A stretch of DNA of 64,000 nucleotides. It comes from Sorex araneus (lineage: Eukaryota > Chordata > Mammalia > Eulipotyphla > Soricidae). The stretch is from NCBI RefSeq assembly GCF_027595985.1, contig NC_073306.1:79956599-80020598 (forward strand). Direction: 5' to 3'. Under the pieces are notes generated by a model that saw only the letters and a list, made by a program, of their open reading frames with translations, did no database searches and had not been told where the DNA came from. Below, one piece after another: positions 48,765-56,989 of this stretch; the first letter of the stretch is position 1; every line of letters begins with the position of its first letter. The position numbers and the translations under genes are program-made.

Positions 48765-49025
48765 ATCACGTTCACGAAATCCCGTTGATTGTGAGTTGCT
48801 CGAGCGGTCTCAGTAACCTCTACATTAGTCCTATCCCTGAGATTTTAGAAGCCTCTCTCTTCTCGGCCTTCCCAATGATGCCGCATTGGAGGCTCTTTCA
48901 GGGTCAGGGAAATGAGATTCAGCTTGTTACTGGCTTTGGCATACGGATACACCATGGGAAGCTTTCGAGGCATTCCCATGTGGGCAGGAAGCTCTCAGTA
49001 GCTTGCTAGTTTCTCCCAGAGGGAA
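48765..49025 (-). mobile_element. RTE-tailed SINE variant with extra internal segment
   Basis: Carries the same extra block (ccctgagattttagaagcc ... aggctctttcagggtcaggg) as 13594-13775, followed by diverged middle sequence (gctttggcatacggatac). More decayed than that copy. Confidence 0.72.
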
Positions 49026-49552
49026 AAGTAGTTATAAGATATGCACTTCTGGGAGCTTGCTTTTAAGTCTCTGGATGTTGGCCGTTGATGGGATTACACA
49101 CACTTGGGTTCCTCTGCCGGTACCTTCATGCGTGAGGCTTGCCGAACGTGTGGAGAGGGTCTTTGAGCATGGCTGTGGCTAGTTTCCCGTGGTCTTCGGC
49201 CGCCTGGAGCTCTGTTCAGGGCGGGGCGGGAAGCTGGAGCCCATCCCCTCTGAGAGGCCCTGGGGAAGACAGCCAGGCATGCAGGTAAGAGACTCTCTGC
49301 ATTTGACTCTTGTCATGTTGAATTCTTCTTTCAGTAGGCTGTTATCAGAAAGAAATGATATATTACTATGTAGTTTATATAGTGCCTTCTTCTGAGTGAT
49401 GAATAGACTGAGTGATGAATTACCAGTATCATCAGAGAATTAGTCTCTATTTATTTTTATCCCAGTTCAGTGACTTCAGTAATATAACACAAAGCATATA
49501 ATATCTGTATACAAGAGAAAAATCATTCACTGCATTTAAGGATGTTCACTTA
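49026..49552. other. Unclassified sequence next to the variant SINE
   Basis: 49080-49290 is GC-rich (ggcggggcgggaagctggag); it could be flanking unique DNA or an undescribed part of the variant SINE. No gene called. Confidence 0.4.
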
Positions 49553-49567
49553 AAGAAACTCCTTTTT
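49553..49567. repeat. Target duplication of the host L1, left copy
   Basis: aagaaactccttttt, matching 57459-57473. It encloses both L1 and provirus, proving the order: L1 first, provirus second. Confidence 0.88.
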
Positions 49568-50050
49568 TTTTTAATTTTTAAATTTATTTATTTTTAATTA
49601 GAGAATCACCGTGAGGGTACAGTTACAGATTTATACACTTTTGTGCTTATACTTCCCTCATACAAAGTTCGGGAACCCATCCCTTCACCAGTGCCCATTC
49701 TCCACCACCCGTAAACCCAGTGTCCCTCCCACCCTCCCCAATCCCATCTCCCCCCCACCCCACCCTGCCACTGTGGCAAGGCATTCCCTTCTGTTCTCTC
49801 TCTCTAATTAGCTGTTGTGGTTTGCAATAAAGGTGTTGAGTGGCCGCTGTGCTCAGTCTCTAGCCCTCATTCAGCCCGCAACTCCCTTCCCCCACATGGC
49901 CTTCGACTACAATGTAGTTGGTGATCGCTTCTCTGAGTTGACCTTTCCCCGGAACGTGAGGCCAGCCTCGAAGCCATGGAGTCAACCTCCTGGTACTTAT
50001 TTCTACAGTTCTTGGGTGATAGTCTCCCACTCTGTTATTCTATATACCAT
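49568..50050 (-). mobile_element. L1 3' UTR and tail, left part of the interrupted L1
   Basis: 3' UTR with pyrimidine-rich plus strand (gagagagaacaaaag-type purine tract on the L1 sense strand) ending in a T run at 49561-49572. Same family as 36013-36940 and 44109-44350. Continues at 57016 after the provirus. Confidence 0.9.
50045..50050. repeat. Provirus target-site duplication, left copy
   Basis: The hexamer taccat directly precedes the TG that opens the 3' LTR on the plus strand; it matches 57010-57015 exactly. Confidence 0.95.
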
Positions 50051-50128
50051 TGTTCGTGGCCCGCGTCGCGATTTCCCTTCGCCAGCAAAGAGTGAGACGA
50101 CACGGGTTGAGGATCCTTCTGCAGCAGT

Positions 50129-50134
50129 TTTATT
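50129..50134 (-). terminator. Polyadenylation signal in the 3' LTR
   Basis: AATAAA on the minus strand, 60 bases downstream of the TATA box at 50189-50194. This places the R/U5 boundary shortly after it. Confidence 0.8.
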
Positions 50135-50230
50135 CAGTCGACTTCACGAGGAGAAAGAAAGAACCCCAACCCGGGTAATGGCAGTCCTTATATAGCCTGG
50201 TTGCCCCGCCTCTAAGGTGGTGCTCATTTT

Positions 50231-50380
50231 CTATTGGCTCTCGCTCATAGGGTGGCGCCTTTCCTATTGGCTCTTGCTCATAGGGTGGCGCCTTTCCTAT
50301 TGGCTCTTGCTCATAGGGTGGCGCCTTTCCTATTGGCTCTCGCTCATAGGGTGGCGCCTTTTCTATTGGCTCTTGCCACG
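50231..50380 (-). repeat. 33-bp CCAAT-box tandem array in the 3' LTR
   Basis: Four full units of ctattggctcttgctcatag... (33 bp each) and a fifth partial one. On the element's sense strand each has an agccaata core, the NF-Y/CCAAT-box motif. The array behaves like a retroviral enhancer repeat. Confidence 0.9.
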
Positions 50381-50468
50381 CATGCGCAATGCGGTCGTTG
50401 CGCATGCGCAATGCGGTTGTTGCGCATGCGCGATCATGCGCATGCGCAATGTGCTCTGGCTCCCTACA

Positions 50469-50478
50469 TCTCCCCCTT
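50469..50478 (-). promoter_or_regulatory. Polypurine tract
   Basis: Minus strand aagggggaga directly abutting the 3' LTR, the expected plus-strand DNA primer site. Confidence 0.9.
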
Positions 50479-51076
50479 ATGTCTTTGTTTATGGAGCCAT
50501 CCTGTTGGTAGAAGGGGGTGGCGGTCACCACTGCCTGTATTACAAGGGACTGAGGAGGCCTCCGCACGTCCCCTTCAGGTCGCGCCAAGGCTCCACCTGT
50601 CCCGCCGTCCTCACTTCCAGGCAGGGCAAAATCCGACGGCGGCCCTATGCAAGTGGCTCGCCACCCTGAGTCGGGGGCCAACTCAGTGCAGTGCTCTCTG
50701 GCCTGACACCCTTCTCAGGAAGAATACTCGGGAGCACCCGTACTCGTGCAATGAGCCCTTGTGGCTCCGAGCGTGCAAGGGCTGCTCCCAGAGCAGGAGC
50801 CATGAGCGCAAGATCTCAGGAAAAATACTCGGGAGCACCCATACTCGTGCAATGAGCCCTTGTGGCTCCGAGCGTGCAAGGGCTGCTCCCAGAGCAGGAG
50901 CCATGAGCGCAAGATAGAGGGGGATAGCGGGAGCCTAACGAGTCCGAGCCCCCGCCAAAGAATTGGGGCACCAGGCAGCAGTCAGCTATTACCCAGGTAA
51001 AAGCGAATAATCAAAACAACAATCAAAAAATACAACCATCAAAACAAAATCAGAAATGCAATCAACCAACATAGCA
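50479..51076 (-). other. Proviral region between env remnant and polypurine tract
   Basis: AT-rich sequence (about 50960-51076) followed by GC-rich sequence, with no recognisable env. It contains two adjacent copies of a 101-bp unit. An open frame runs on into the 3' LTR but has no ATG before the LTR, so it is not called as a gene. Confidence 0.8.
50717..50917. repeat. Tandem duplication of a 101-bp unit
   Basis: Units at about 50717-50817 and 50818-50917, period 101 bp, differing at only a few positions. Each contains atactcgggagcaccc and ctgctcccagagcaggagcc, the latter an inverted repeat that can form a hairpin. Confidence 0.92.
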
Positions 51077-51469
51077 TCAAGCGGTTTCCACGTAGGACAT
51101 ATGGGGCTTTGCAGTAAAATACCTCTTTCCTCCTAGGGTACATTCAGAATAGCTGGTATAACACATGGCATTCATCTGGTCCACCACTTGACAGTTTTGA
51201 GGACAGGGATCCCCCTTATTTATAAAAGTAGGCTTGGGCACGCACTGCCAAAACTGGGTCAGTCCGCCTCGAGCACTGGGCTGCGTGACGAGATATATAG
51301 TCAGAGTCCCACAGTCCACGGTTTTCGTGTAGCTCGTTGGGGTCACCGAAGATTGTCCTCCCTGACAGTTGCTTGGGGTCCCATACAGCTGTTGTAGAAG
51401 GCGTGTAAGGTCAGCCGGTCGGCCCAATCCGGCCTCCGTCGGTTGCACAGTCAGCAGCAGGATCATCAT
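51077..51469 (-). pseudogene. env: Truncated env: N-terminal surface-subunit fragment (130 aa)
   Basis: Opens with ATG and a short hydrophobic start (MMILLLTV), then a cysteine-rich region with seven Cys, including PCPQNC. Order and spacing recall the receptor-binding part of type-D/gamma-like retroviral surface subunits; that assignment is tentative. No furin site, fusion peptide, transmembrane segment or cytoplasmic tail is encoded before the stop or in the following 600 bases. It cannot act as an entry protein. It could be dead sequence, or a short secreted product if the upstream splice acceptor is used. Confidence 0.6.
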
Positions 51470-51511
51470 TGCAAACCCGCAGGGTCGGCACCGGACGACG
51501 AGCCGCGTTCT

Positions 51512-51530
51512 CTGTAAGAAGAAAAGAGAG
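51512..51530 (-). promoter_or_regulatory. Splice acceptor for env mRNA
   Basis: The minus strand reads ctctcttttcttcttacag, a textbook pyrimidine tract and AG, just after the pol stop and about 45 bases before the env AUG. It suggests a spliced subgenomic RNA could still be made. Confidence 0.7.
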
Positions 51531-51538
51531 AATCCCTC

Positions 51539-54136
51539 TCAGGGGTTCCCCCTGGAGCATTCTGTGGACTCGGTGTCAACCGCCTCCTCAGTCAGGGTAG
51601 CCTGTTTCAGGGTCCGCGTCAATCTTTCAGGGACCCAGAAAGGCTGCTCGGCTTCTTGTGGAAAGACGCACACTGCGCCTCTCGATTTGATCAGGGCAGG
51701 GTCAGGACCCTTCCAGGTATTATCAATAGTGTCCTTCCACTTAACCAGCAGAGGTGGAGTGCGGGGAGGGGCCACATGGCGGTCTGCGGCCGAATTGCCT
51801 GAGTCATCCAAAATCAGATAATTGAGCACAAAAAGAGTAAGTGCAAGAGCACTTCTGGGGGACCTTATGTCCTCCCATCCCCCTCTCAGCTTTTGTAAGT
51901 AAGACTTCAGGGTCCTATGTGCTCGTTCAACCATGGCTTGGCCCTGTGGGTTATAAGGAATTCCCGTAACGTGGGTTACCTGCATCTGAGCACAGAATAG
52001 CAGGAATTTTTTGGAGGAATAAGCCGGCCCATTATCAGTCTTCAAGACCTGAGGCTTGCCCCAGGCGCTCCAGGCCTCCAGGCAGTGCTGGATAACATGA
52101 GTGGCCTTCTCCCCACCCAGGGGTGTGGCCATAAGAACGCCTGAGCAGGTGTCAACAGAAACATGCACAAACTGAGTCTTACCCAAGCTGGGGACATGGG
52201 TGACATCCATCTGCCAGAGGTGGAGGGGTCGCAGGCCCCGCGGGTTAACCCCAACAGCCCGTGCAGGGAAATACTGGACACAGTCTTTACACCCAGTCAC
52301 GATGTCCCGAGCCTGTTGGCGAGTAATCTGGAACCTGTGCTTCAGAGTTCCAGCTGTAACATGAAACTTCTCATGGAAGTCTTTCGCCTGTTGGATCGGC
52401 TCAGCTAGTAAGGCCAGTGGGCGCGTAGCCTCGTCTACAAGAGCGTTGCCCAACGCCATAGGGCCGGGTAGGTGACTGTGAGCGCGAATGTGCGTCACAA
52501 AAATTGGGTTGCAGCGCTGCAAAAGGCTGCGCTGGATTTCCTGAAAAATCTGGGACACGGGGCCTCTGCCCCTTATAACGCCAGCAGTCTCAAGGACTTG
52601 AAGGGCATTTACCACATAGATGGAGTCAGACACCAGATTCAAAGGCTCCGGAAAGCGTTTTAGGACTTCTGCTACAATCTTGCACTCGACCACCTGTGGT
52701 GAGCGCGGGCCGTAGTTCCTACGAACCACCTGTCCTTTGGCCAAGTACGCCCCAATGCCTGTTTTGGAGCCATCAGTGTAGACAGTGGTGGCCCCAGGGA
52801 CAGGGCGCTTTACTGTAACTTTGGGGAAAATCAAAGGATGTAAGGTAGCAAAGCGGGCCAGGGGATGTTGGGGGAAATGATTATCAATGTCCCCATTGAA
52901 GAGCACGGACAATATGGCCCAAGAGTCATGTTCAGCCGCCAGAACCTGACGCTGTTGCAGAGTATAGGGAATAATTAACTTGGCCGGGTGGAGCCCAAAA
53001 TGTTCCAAAGAGCGCTGAAGTCCCTTTAGAGCCAGATCAGCCACAGCAACAGGGTAGGAAACAATACTTTTTGCAGGGGATGCATGTGGATGGATCCAAA
53101 GAAGGGGGCCATCCTGCCACAGAGCAGCTGTGGGAGTGCCTCGAGTAGGGAAAATACATAATTGCCAGGGATGATGATAGTCTATCCTGGACAGCTGGGC
53201 TTTACTAATCGCTTGCTCAATTTTCTGTAGTGCCACCCGCCCCTCGGGCGTTAGTTCCCTGGGGGAGTCCAGGGCGGGGTCCCCCTCCAATATTTTAAAT
53301 AGAGGGGCCATATCCCCAGAAGGGACCCCCAAGGAGGGGCGCAGCCAGTTAATGTCCCCTAATAGCTTCTGAAAATCATTGAGTGTGCGCAGATCTCGCA
53401 CCTGTAACTGAATCCTTTGAGGCATGATGTACTTTGGGTAGATAGTGGTTCCCAGAAAGGAGCCAGTATCAGAAAATTGCACCTTCTCCGGGGCCAATTG
53501 TAAGTTCCATTCGTCAAAGGCATCTCTGAGGACCTTGAAGGCCTCCTGCAGGGTATCCTTATTATGAAATGCTAACAAAATATCATCCATATAATGTATG
53601 ATATAAAGTTGAGGGAATTGCTTTCTAAGTGGTCGCAGGGCTCGCTGGACATATAGCTGGCATATAGTGGGGCTATTAGCCATGCCCTGGGGTAAAACTC
53701 TCCATTGATATCGAGAGTCGGGACCCTTATGATTAAGTTCAGGAACAGTAAATGAAAAGCGGGGGCGATCTGCAGGGTGCAAAGGGATGGAGAAAAAGCA
53801 ATCCTTAATATCAATAATATAGAGATACCAATTAGTGGGCAAGGCGGAAAGCAAGGGGAGGCCCCGCTGTACAGGGCCTAAGAGTTCCATTTGGGCATTA
53901 ATTGCGCGAAGATCGTGCAAAAGTCTCCAGGTGCCTGATCGTTTTTTAATGACAAAAACTGGGGTATTCCACGGGGAAGTGGAGGGCTCAACGCATCCTT
54001 TTTTCACTTGTTCTGCCACAATAGTTGTTAATGCTTGGAGCTTATCTAGGGGCAGGGGCCACTGAGGCACCCAGACCGGGGATCTCGTGGTCCAGGGAAT
54101 GGGTAGCTCCGCCCCAGTGGCCCTGATCAAAAACCC
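51539..54136 (-). CDS. pol: Pol: reverse transcriptase, RNase H, integrase
   Basis: About 865 residues after the pro-pol slip site, with no stop codon. RT shows LPQGMANSP and the catalytic YMDD (53582-53593) plus the earlier Asp in [10 protein letters not shown]. RNase H has YTDGS (Asp near 52777), a following Glu, VSDS and the last Asp in [10 protein letters not shown]. Integrase shows an HHCC zinc finger (HEKFH then CKDC), then Asp near 52207, Asp in [10 protein letters not shown] and Glu near 51928, with 35 residues between the last two (DD35E). The C-terminal DNA-binding part ([13 protein letters not shown]...) is also present. All catalytic residues I looked for are intact. Its product would copy and integrate the genomic RNA. 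Confidence 0.95.
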   Translation of the reverse strand, partial: GFLIRATGAELPIPWTTRSPVWVPQWPLPLDKLQALTTIVAEQVKKGCVEPSTSPWNTPVFVIKKRSGTWRLLHDLRAINAQMELLGPVQRGLPLLSALPTNWYLYIIDIKDCFFSIPLHPADRPRFSFTVPELNHKGPDSRYQWRVLPQGMANSPTICQLYVQRALRPLRKQFPQLYIIHYMDDILLAFHNKDTLQEAFKVLRDAFDEWNLQLAPEKVQFSDTGSFLGTTIYPKYIMPQRIQLQVRDLRTLNDFQKLLGDINWLRPSLGVPSGDMAPLFKILEGDPALDSPRELTPEGRVALQKIEQAISKAQLSRIDYHHPWQLCIFPTRGTPTAALWQDGPLLWIHPHASPAKSIVSYPVAVADLALKGLQRSLEHFGLHPAKLIIPYTLQQRQVLAAEHDSWAILSVLFNGDIDNHFPQHPLARFATLHPLIFPKVTVKRPVPGATTVYTDGSKTGIGAYLAKGQVVRRNYGPRSPQVVECKIVAEVLKRFPEPLNLVSDSIYVVNALQVLETAGVIRGRGPVSQIFQEIQRSLLQRCNPIFVTHIRAHSHLPGPMALGNALVDEATRPLALLAEPIQQAKDFHEKFHVTAGTLKHRFQITRQQARDIVTGCKDCVQYFPARAVGVNPRGLRPLHLWQMDVTHVPSLGKTQFVHVSVDTCSGVLMATPLGGEKATHVIQHCLEAWSAWGKPQVLKTDNGPAYSSKKFLLFCAQMQVTHVTGIPYNPQGQAMVERAHRTLKSYLQKLRGGWEDIRSPRSALALTLFVLNYLILDDSGNSAADRHVAPPRTPPLLVKWKDTIDNTWKGPDPALIKSRGAVCVFPQEAEQPFWVPERLTRTLKQATLTEEAVDTESTECSRGNP

Positions 54137-55005
54137 AGCCCCGTTTTGCCTTGATTTCCCTCCGCAGTGATAGGCTCTGTGATGCCACTGGAATTCTTTC
54201 CTAGTCCTTCTCCTGGTATGTACCCCATGCCTTGCATTATTTTGCGTGCCTGAGGGGAGTACTGATTGGTCAAGACTATGCCTAAGGCTGTTAAGACATC
54301 CCTGCCCCAAAGGTTAACTGGGAGAGGCAGGACATACGGGGTGAAGGAACCCTTGCTCCCTTCATCAGTACGCCAGGTGAGGACCTGGGTGCTCATGGAA
54401 GGGCATTGGGTATAACCTAGACCCTGAAGCTCATGCTCAGACTCAGCCACCGGCCAGCCCTTAGGCCACCAGTGCGAGGAGATGATACTCCGGTCAGCGC
54501 CGGTGTCCATAATGCCCTCAAAACGCTTACCCTGAATGGAAAGGGTCAGTTTAGGTCTCTTGGTCAGGTTCATGACTAGGTAAGCTTGCACCGGGTTCGT
54601 GGCGGGGATTTCCAAGGGGCCTCTCCGTTTAGGGTCCTCAAAACCAGCCGGGAAGAGGAGCGCCTGCGCGACACGGTCCCCTTCCTTAATTACAAAGGTG
54701 CCTGTCGGGCAGGAGCATAAAACCTGAATGCTCGGTTTTCTGACATCTAGTGTACCTGGGTAAACTATAAGACCCAGCTTCGCGAGGGTTGTCCTTCCCA
54801 CTAAAAGGCCAATGCATCCAGGAGGGGCTTCTTGCACGGGTGCCACCGGAACAGGCTGGACTCCTGAATCAGGGGTTATGGTGAGGGAGGAGGTGGCACG
54901 GAGGTCCAGTTGGGTGACTCTATACTGGGTTGCTGTTCCTGAGCCTCCCGAAAGAACCTGGTCCCATACTTGTTCAGGCCCTGAGACCGTGGGCCTCGCC
55001 TCCCG
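54127..55005 (-). CDS. pro: Pro: dUTPase-like domain, aspartic protease and G-patch
   Basis: Expressed by -1 slippage from gag; its own ORF starts only with GTG, so no independent start is proposed. The N-terminal third resembles betaretroviral dUTPase: a [13 protein letters not shown] segment and [12 protein letters not shown] are visible. The region where the nucleoside-binding tyrosine motif should lie reads [15 protein letters not shown] and lacks the usual D-Y pair, so catalysis is doubtful. The protease has DTGA (Asp codon at 54505-54507) and a GRDVL helix motif. The C-terminus is a glycine-rich G-patch ([12 protein letters not shown]), as in Mason-Pfizer-type viruses. The protease cuts Gag and Pol; the G-patch is known to bind nucleic acid and aid reverse transcription. 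Confidence 0.9.
   Translation of the reverse strand, partial: REARPTVSGPEQVWDQVLSGGSGTATQYRVTQLDLRATSSLTITPDSGVQPVPVAPVQEAPPGCIGLLVGRTTLAKLGLIVYPGTLDVRKPSIQVLCSCPTGTFVIKEGDRVAQALLFPAGFEDPKRRGPLEIPATNPVQAYLVMNLTKRPKLTLSIQGKRFEGIMDTGADRSIISSHWWPKGWPVAESEHELQGLGYTQCPSMSTQVLTWRTDEGSKGSFTPYVLPLPVNLWGRDVLTALGIVLTNQYSPQARKIMQGMGYIPGEGLGKNSSGITEPITAEGNQGKTGLGF
54130..54136 (-). promoter_or_regulatory. pro-pol -1 frameshift heptamer (main candidate)
   Basis: G GGT TTT in the pro frame, immediately before the pro stop TGA. An alternative in-frame heptamer, G GGA AAT, lies at 54154-54160. Either -1 slip enters the pol frame, which is open from before this point. The sequence alone does not decide between them. 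Confidence 0.65.
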
Positions 55006-56576
55006 TTTTTTGGCTCCTCCGAGATTAGTGGTGGGAGGAGCCGCCCCATATTGTCACGGACGGACCGACAACGGTCGGCGGGGTGATTGCCCTTCTTGCA
55101 GCGCTGACACAGAGAGGGGTTCGCCCGAGGCGCCCTGCAGTCACGCTTAACGTGTCCTCGTTTCCCACAATTAAAACAGGTGCGGTCCCAGGAGGGATCC
55201 GAGCCTCGCTGCCGCTGTGAGCAGAGAATGGCGGCCGCTAGGCCAGCGTTGGAGAGGGGGCCCCCGAGCTCGCGGCAGACTTTGAGCCAATCCTGCAAGC
55301 CCTTAGCCCTCCTCGGGGCTATGGCATTCCTGCATTCCTGAGTTGCTTGTTCAAAAATGAGCTGCTCGATAAGGGGGGTCGCTGCGTCCGAGTCGCCAAA
55401 AATGCGACTCGCCACCTCCGTCATGCGTGCAACAAAATCAGAGAAGGGTTCCTGAGGCCCCTGAATGACCTTTGTAAGTTGGTTACTTGCCTCACCTTTT
55501 GCGGAAAGGCCTTTCCAGGCTTTTATGGCAAGCAAGGATATCTGGGGATATACCCCCCAGGGTAAGTTAATCTGATCCTCTGCATGGACGCCCTGGCCAG
55601 TAAGCATATCACTGGTCCACTCGTGCTGCGCGGCATCGCGGGCGTTACGGTTAAGGCGAGCCTGATCCTGAGCTACATCATACCAGAGGGCCTTCCACTC
55701 TAAAAATTTCCCGTTATTGGGTAGCGTGGCTTTGGCCACGTCCTGCCAATCCCTGGGGGTCATTCGATCCCGTGCTAGCCTGTCAAGCAGGGAAATGGTG
55801 TAGTTGGCATTTGTTCCGTACTTCCTGACCGCCTCCGCTAGCTCCTTAATCTGAGCAAACTCCACGTGGGCGTAAACGCGCTCGTCCCCATCCCCCTCAA
55901 AGACGGGGAAAGCTAATCGCATCTGCCTGCACAGATTATCAGGAAACAGGGAAGTACGAGATGGACGTGCATGATAGGGTGGAGGGGGAGGAGCGGAAGG
56001 CGAGGGGCGTGTCGAGCCCCTCACACCGCGAGCCCGAGACTTCAGAGGATGGTACCTAGTTGCTTCATAACGGGCCGCTTTTTGCTGTAATAAATCCTCC
56101 TCTTCGGAACTAAGGGAGGAATCCTCCGAGGGGCTATGTCTAGGTCTATGTCTAAGGTCTAAGCTGATTGCAGCCACGTCACGCTTGGGGTACAAGTCCC
56201 CGGCCTCGTCCGAGGCGGATCGAGGGTCATTTGTTTCCCTTTTCTCTTCTAGTTTCTTGCCCCCACCGGGCAGTCCTTTTTCCTTATTTATTTCTAACTT
56301 CTTGCCCCCACCGGGCAGTCCTTTTTCCTTATTGCTGGGTATTTTCATACGCGCGCCCAGCCCTCCTGATTGCTCGGTTTCTGACAAACTGTCTTGGACC
56401 CTTTCCAACACCTGCCGGCCTTCCCTGACCACTATGGAGCATGCCTCATTCTCCAAACAATTTTGAACCATCTTCCAAATCGCCTCAGTGCCCATAGTAA
56501 AGACACAGGAGCAAAAGAGAAGGCAAATCCAAATAAGGAGGACAAAGAGCGCTCCCCACCACCAGGAAACAGGCAT
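54876..56576 (-). CDS. gag: Gag polyprotein with hydrophobic N-terminal leader
   Basis: Structural polyprotein, 566 residues from the first AUG after the primer site. Residues about 5-26 are strongly hydrophobic (WWWGALFVLLIWICLL), like an ER signal or anchor. A second in-frame Met at 56495 (residue 28, MGTEAIW) has a strong Kozak context and a myristoylatable Gly, and would give a conventional 539-residue Gag. Then come a duplicated 15-residue basic segment (82-110), an acidic/serine-rich stretch, a PPPY late-domain motif (198-201), capsid with major homology region (about 373-392, QGPQEPFSDFVAR) and two CCHC zinc knuckles (467-480, 490-503). An extension back to 56765 is open but begins with GTG inside the LTR, so I did not use it. 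Both AUGs are plausible; which is used decides between ER and plasma-membrane targeting. Confidence 0.93.
   Translation of the reverse strand: MPVSWWWGALFVLLIWICLLFCSCVFTMGTEAIWKMVQNCLENEACSIVVREGRQVLERVQDSLSETEQSGGLGARMKIPSNKEKGLPGGGKKLEINKEKGLPGGGKKLEEKRETNDPRSASDEAGDLYPKRDVAAISLDLRHRPRHSPSEDSSLSSEEEDLLQQKAARYEATRYHPLKSRARGVRGSTRPSPSAPPPPPYHARPSRTSLFPDNLCRQMRLAFPVFEGDGDERVYAHVEFAQIKELAEAVRKYGTNANYTISLLDRLARDRMTPRDWQDVAKATLPNNGKFLEWKALWYDVAQDQARLNRNARDAAQHEWTSDMLTGQGVHAEDQINLPWGVYPQISLLAIKAWKGLSAKGEASNQLTKVIQGPQEPFSDFVARMTEVASRIFGDSDAATPLIEQLIFEQATQECRNAIAPRRAKGLQDWLKVCRELGGPLSNAGLAAAILCSQRQRGSDPSWDRTCFNCGKRGHVKRDCRAPRANPSLCQRCKKGNHPADRCRSVRDNMGRLLPPLISEEPKNGRRGPRSQGLNKYGTRFFREAQEQQPSIESPNWTSVPPPPSP
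55005..55011 (-). promoter_or_regulatory. gag-pro -1 frameshift heptamer
   Basis: Minus-strand A AAA AAC in register with the gag frame (codons CCA AAA AAC). A -1 slip leads into a frame that stays open through pro, about 130 bases before the gag stop. A downstream pseudoknot is expected but was not folded here. Confidence 0.88.
56254..56340 (-). repeat. In-frame 45-bp tandem duplication in gag
   Basis: Copies begin at 56254 and 56299 (period 45 bp = 15 codons) and encode two runs of NKEKGLPGGGKKLE. The copies are nearly identical, so the duplication is recent. It lies in the matrix-side linker, which tolerates length change in many retroviruses. Confidence 0.9.
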
Positions 56577-56693
56577 TCTTTTCTTACCAACGCTGGGCAG
56601 TGGTCCGCAGCACGCCTCTCCGAGCAATCGTCCTGCAGTTCTGAATCCTCCCTCCAAAAGGAGGGGTTCTTCCTCGCGGTGCAAGATGAAATT

Positions 56694-56710
56694 CCCGGGT
56701 TTCGGCACCA
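56694..56710 (-). promoter_or_regulatory. Primer binding site for tRNA-Phe
   Basis: The plus strand reads cccgggtttcggcacca, the 3' end of mammalian tRNA-Phe including CCA, so the proviral strand is its exact complement. Two bases separate it from the LTR. Phe primers are characteristic of IAP elements; most betaretroviruses use tRNA-Lys. Confidence 0.92.
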
Positions 56711-56850
56711 GTTGTTCGTGGCCCGCGTCGCGATTTCCCTTCGCCAGCAAAGAGTGAGACGACACGGGTTGAGGATCCTTCTGCAGCAGTTTTATTCAGT
56801 CGACTTCACGAGGAGAAAGAAAGAACCCCAACCCGGGTAATGGCAGTCCT

Positions 56851-56856
56851 TATATA
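56851..56856 (-). promoter_or_regulatory. TATA box of the proviral promoter
   Basis: On the minus strand the sequence reads ctatataagg, with upstream CCAAT boxes and NRF1-type palindromes. Transcription would start about 25-30 bases downstream, near 56825, giving a leader of about 250 bases before the first gag AUG. Confidence 0.85.
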
Positions 56857-56961
56857 GCCTGGTTGCCCCGCCTCTAAGGTGGTGCTCATTTTCTATTGGC
56901 TCTCGCTCATAGGGTGGCGCCTTTCCTATTGGCTCTTGCCACGCATGCGCAATGCGGTTGT

Positions 56962-56989
56962 TGCGCATGCGCGATCATGCGCATGCGCA
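56962..56989. promoter_or_regulatory. Paired NRF1-type palindromes in U3 of the 5' LTR
   Basis: tgcgcatgcgcg (56962-56973) and tgcgcatgcgca (56978-56989) fit the NRF1 consensus YGCGCAYGCGCR exactly. The 3' LTR has three exact sites (50399-50410, 50421-50432, 50437-50448) and a near match at 50377-50388. NRF1 binding is known to be blocked by CpG methylation, so expression could depend on the methylation state of this CpG-rich U3. Confidence 0.7.

Larger units (their letters stand above)
50051..50468 (-). repeat. Proviral 3' LTR (418 bp) with expanded U3 arrays
   Basis: Same TG...CA boundaries as the 5' LTR. It is 121 bp longer, fully explained by three extra 33-bp units (units start at 50231, 50264, 50297, 50330, with a partial fifth at 50363) and one extra 22-bp unit near 50388-50410 (99 + 22 = 121). 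Each 33-bp unit carries an inverted CCAAT box. Confidence 0.96.

Noticed and set aside
49080..49290. GC-rich block as a CpG-island promoter
   Set aside because: Short, few CpGs, and next to a SINE variant; no exon or TSS features to support it.
50231..50448. Regular repeats suggesting a CRISPR array
   Set aside because: Units are directly adjacent without unique spacers, inside a retroviral LTR in vertebrate DNA.
50130..50681. 183-codon minus-strand frame crossing into the 3' LTR, with repeated APPYE segments
   Set aside because: It looks like a superantigen-style LTR gene at first, but it starts with TTG and has no ATG before the LTR. The repeats simply reflect the 33-bp unit being divisible by three.
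50217..50917. Plus-strand repeated open frames (HRVAPFLLAL and YWLLLIGWRL patterns)
   Set aside because: Antisense translations of the 33-bp LTR array and the 101-bp duplication; no start context or family.
56577..56765. N-terminal extension of Gag into the LTR (63 codons)
   Set aside because: Open and in frame, but its first codon is GTG and no ATG exists in it before 56576, so normal eukaryotic initiation is unlikely.
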